NCBI GenBank assembly: GCA_002407725.1
Contig: DHOD01000124.1
Coordinates: 1-6,905 of the forward strand
Direction: 5' to 3'
Length of the DNA stretch: 6,905 nt
Source of the DNA: Christensenella sp. UBA5399
GTDB lineage: Bacteria > Bacillota > Clostridia > Christensenellales > Christensenellaceae
Shown piece by piece: positions 6,254 through 6,905 of the stretch (position 1 is its first letter; every line of letters begins with the position of its first letter). The notes under the pieces are model-generated. The model saw nothing but the letters and a program-made list of their open reading frames with translations. It searched no databases and was not told the origin of the DNA. The position numbers and the translations under genes were made by a program.

Positions 6254-6283
6254 GCTTATGGTAGCTAATGTTAGCCTATAAGC
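6254..6283. promoter_or_regulatory. Nested inverted repeat over the cyclase -10 (candidate operator)
   Basis: The inner palindrome GCTAA-TG-TTAGC (6264-6275) is perfect. It is flanked by GCTTAT (6254-6259) and ATAAGC (6278-6283), which are also inverted. The whole dyad covers the -10 hexamer and part of the spacer, where a bound repressor would block transcription. Confidence 0.45.
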
Positions 6284-6296
6284 GTATATTTGTCCA
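6268..6296 (-). promoter_or_regulatory. Promoter of the diguanylate cyclase gene
   Basis: On the minus strand TGGACA (6291-6296, five of six matches) and TAACAT (6268-6273, four of six) are separated by exactly 17 bases. An A/T-rich tract precedes the -35. The leader to the ATG at 6206 would be about 55 bases. Confidence 0.55.
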
Positions 6297-6512
6297 GAGA
6301 TACTTTTTTATTGAAAAAACGCGGGAAAGGGTGTGGGATATTTTTAGATAGGCCAAGTTGGCGGCCGGAACGCAGAAACATACCTGAAAAGGAAGCATAT
6401 CAAATAATATATGTGGAGTAATCGTAAAGGCGTGACAGGAAAAACACATGATAAAACAAAGTGTCCCGGTGGTCAATTGCGGCGTTTGCATAATAAACCG
6501 GAATTGTATTGG

Positions 6513-6902
6513 TTACACTACCAGCTTTGAAAGGACATTTTTAAGAAGCATAGCAAGTCGTTTGCCGACTTTTCTGTCCGGGTCAAGTTTGGGATTGTAT
6601 ATAGAAACGCTTAGGCCTGTGATCCTTCTGCTTGCCAGCAACGCGTCTATCAGACGTTCGCAGCAGGAAATGCAGAGGCCGCCCGGAATCCGGTAATCCA
6701 CGGCAGGATTCTCGTCGTCGCGGATCACATCTGTATCAAGGTGGATCCAAAAACCGTCGGCGGAAAGTTGCTGCATATCCGATATGATTTGGTCTGCTGT
6801 TTGTTGCAGCCCCAGACTTAGGATTTTTTCCAGGGGATAACAATGAATCTTTGTTTGCGAAATTTCCAGTGATCCATATTGTAGTGTTTCTTGTTCATCC
6901 CT
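6513..6902 (-). pseudogene. Arginase/agmatinase-family C-terminal part, frame closed by a stop at the window edge
   Basis: The reading frame from 6902 to the TAA at 6513-6515 encodes about 129 residues matching the C-terminal part of ureohydrolases, which hydrolyse guanidino compounds such as arginine with two Mn ions. Visible features, in order: RDEQETLQYGSLEIS, typical of the segment before the last metal motif; WIHLDTDVI with the metal-binding Asp-x-Asp; NPAVDYRIPGG; and the closing SVSIYNPKLDPDRK. The family is normally about 270-300 residues, so roughly half is missing. The codon just before RDEQE is TAA (6903-6905), where family members usually have the residue between Gly and Arg. The only in-frame ATG (6776) cuts through the fold and has no good ribosome site. 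The gene is therefore either broken, frameshifted just outside the window, or carries a sequence error. It is on the same strand as the cyclase, 306 bases upstream. Confidence 0.6.
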
Positions 6903-6905
6903 TTA

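Larger units (their letters stand above)
6207..6512. other. 306-base intergenic region upstream of the cyclase
   Basis: No convincing gene lies here; a 71-codon minus-strand frame (6276-6491) has no ribosome site and an odd composition. The right part follows the arginase stop without a clear terminator. A GC-rich palindrome, GCCAA-G-TTGGC, sits at 6352-6362. An A/T block, TTTTTT-ATTG-AAAAAA (6304-6319), lies just upstream of the cyclase -35 and could act as an UP element. The cyclase promoter and operator-like dyad occupy 6254-6296. Confidence 0.6.

Noticed and set aside
6276..6491. 71-codon minus-strand frame between the arginase remnant and the cyclase
   Set aside because: No ribosome site before its ATG, and it runs over the cyclase promoter and dyad; composition is not protein-like.

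Overview
The window looks like a piece of a Clostridia-type (Firmicutes) chromosome with fairly balanced base composition. This rests on the protein families present, not on any marker gene: an AgrC-like GHKL sensor kinase, a YesN-type REC-AraC regulator, a small protein resembling the clostridial DUF6514 family, and strong GGAGG ribosome sites. Nearly all genes are on the minus strand. There is no rRNA, tRNA, CRISPR array, transposase or phage gene.

Layout, left to right. Bases 1-164 are a GC-rich stretch followed by an AT-rich one, with no recognisable gene. A possible 45-codon ORF (165-302, plus) overlaps the end of the sensor kinase gene in the opposite direction. The two-component system follows on the minus strand, transcribed as response regulator (1729-2475, probably starting at an ATT at 2487) then histidine kinase (257-1675). 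A 210-base AT-rich region separates it from a divergent small gene (2698-2958). That gene converges on a VOC/glyoxalase-fold gene (3067-3480) across a shared bidirectional terminator. Next come a lysine-rich coiled-coil protein (3652-3942), a YeiH/UPF0324 membrane transporter (4105-5160, TTG start) and a diguanylate cyclase with a Cys-rich sensory N-terminus (5301-6206). Last is the C-terminal part of an arginase-family gene (6513-6902), whose frame meets a stop codon in the last three bases of the window.

Functionally this is mostly signalling and housekeeping-accessory content: a membrane sensor and its transcription factor, a product-inhibited c-di-GMP synthase that may sense a ligand through a four-Cys cluster, and a putative sulfur-anion exporter. 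The transporter and the cyclase each have a readable sigma-A-like promoter, so they are probably separate transcripts rather than one operon. I see no convincing multi-gene novel system. The points most worth checking are the AgrC-like kinase paired with an AraC-type regulator beside a small Cys-containing ORF, the probable AUU start of the regulator, the out-of-frame ATG just before yeiH, and the interrupted arginase.
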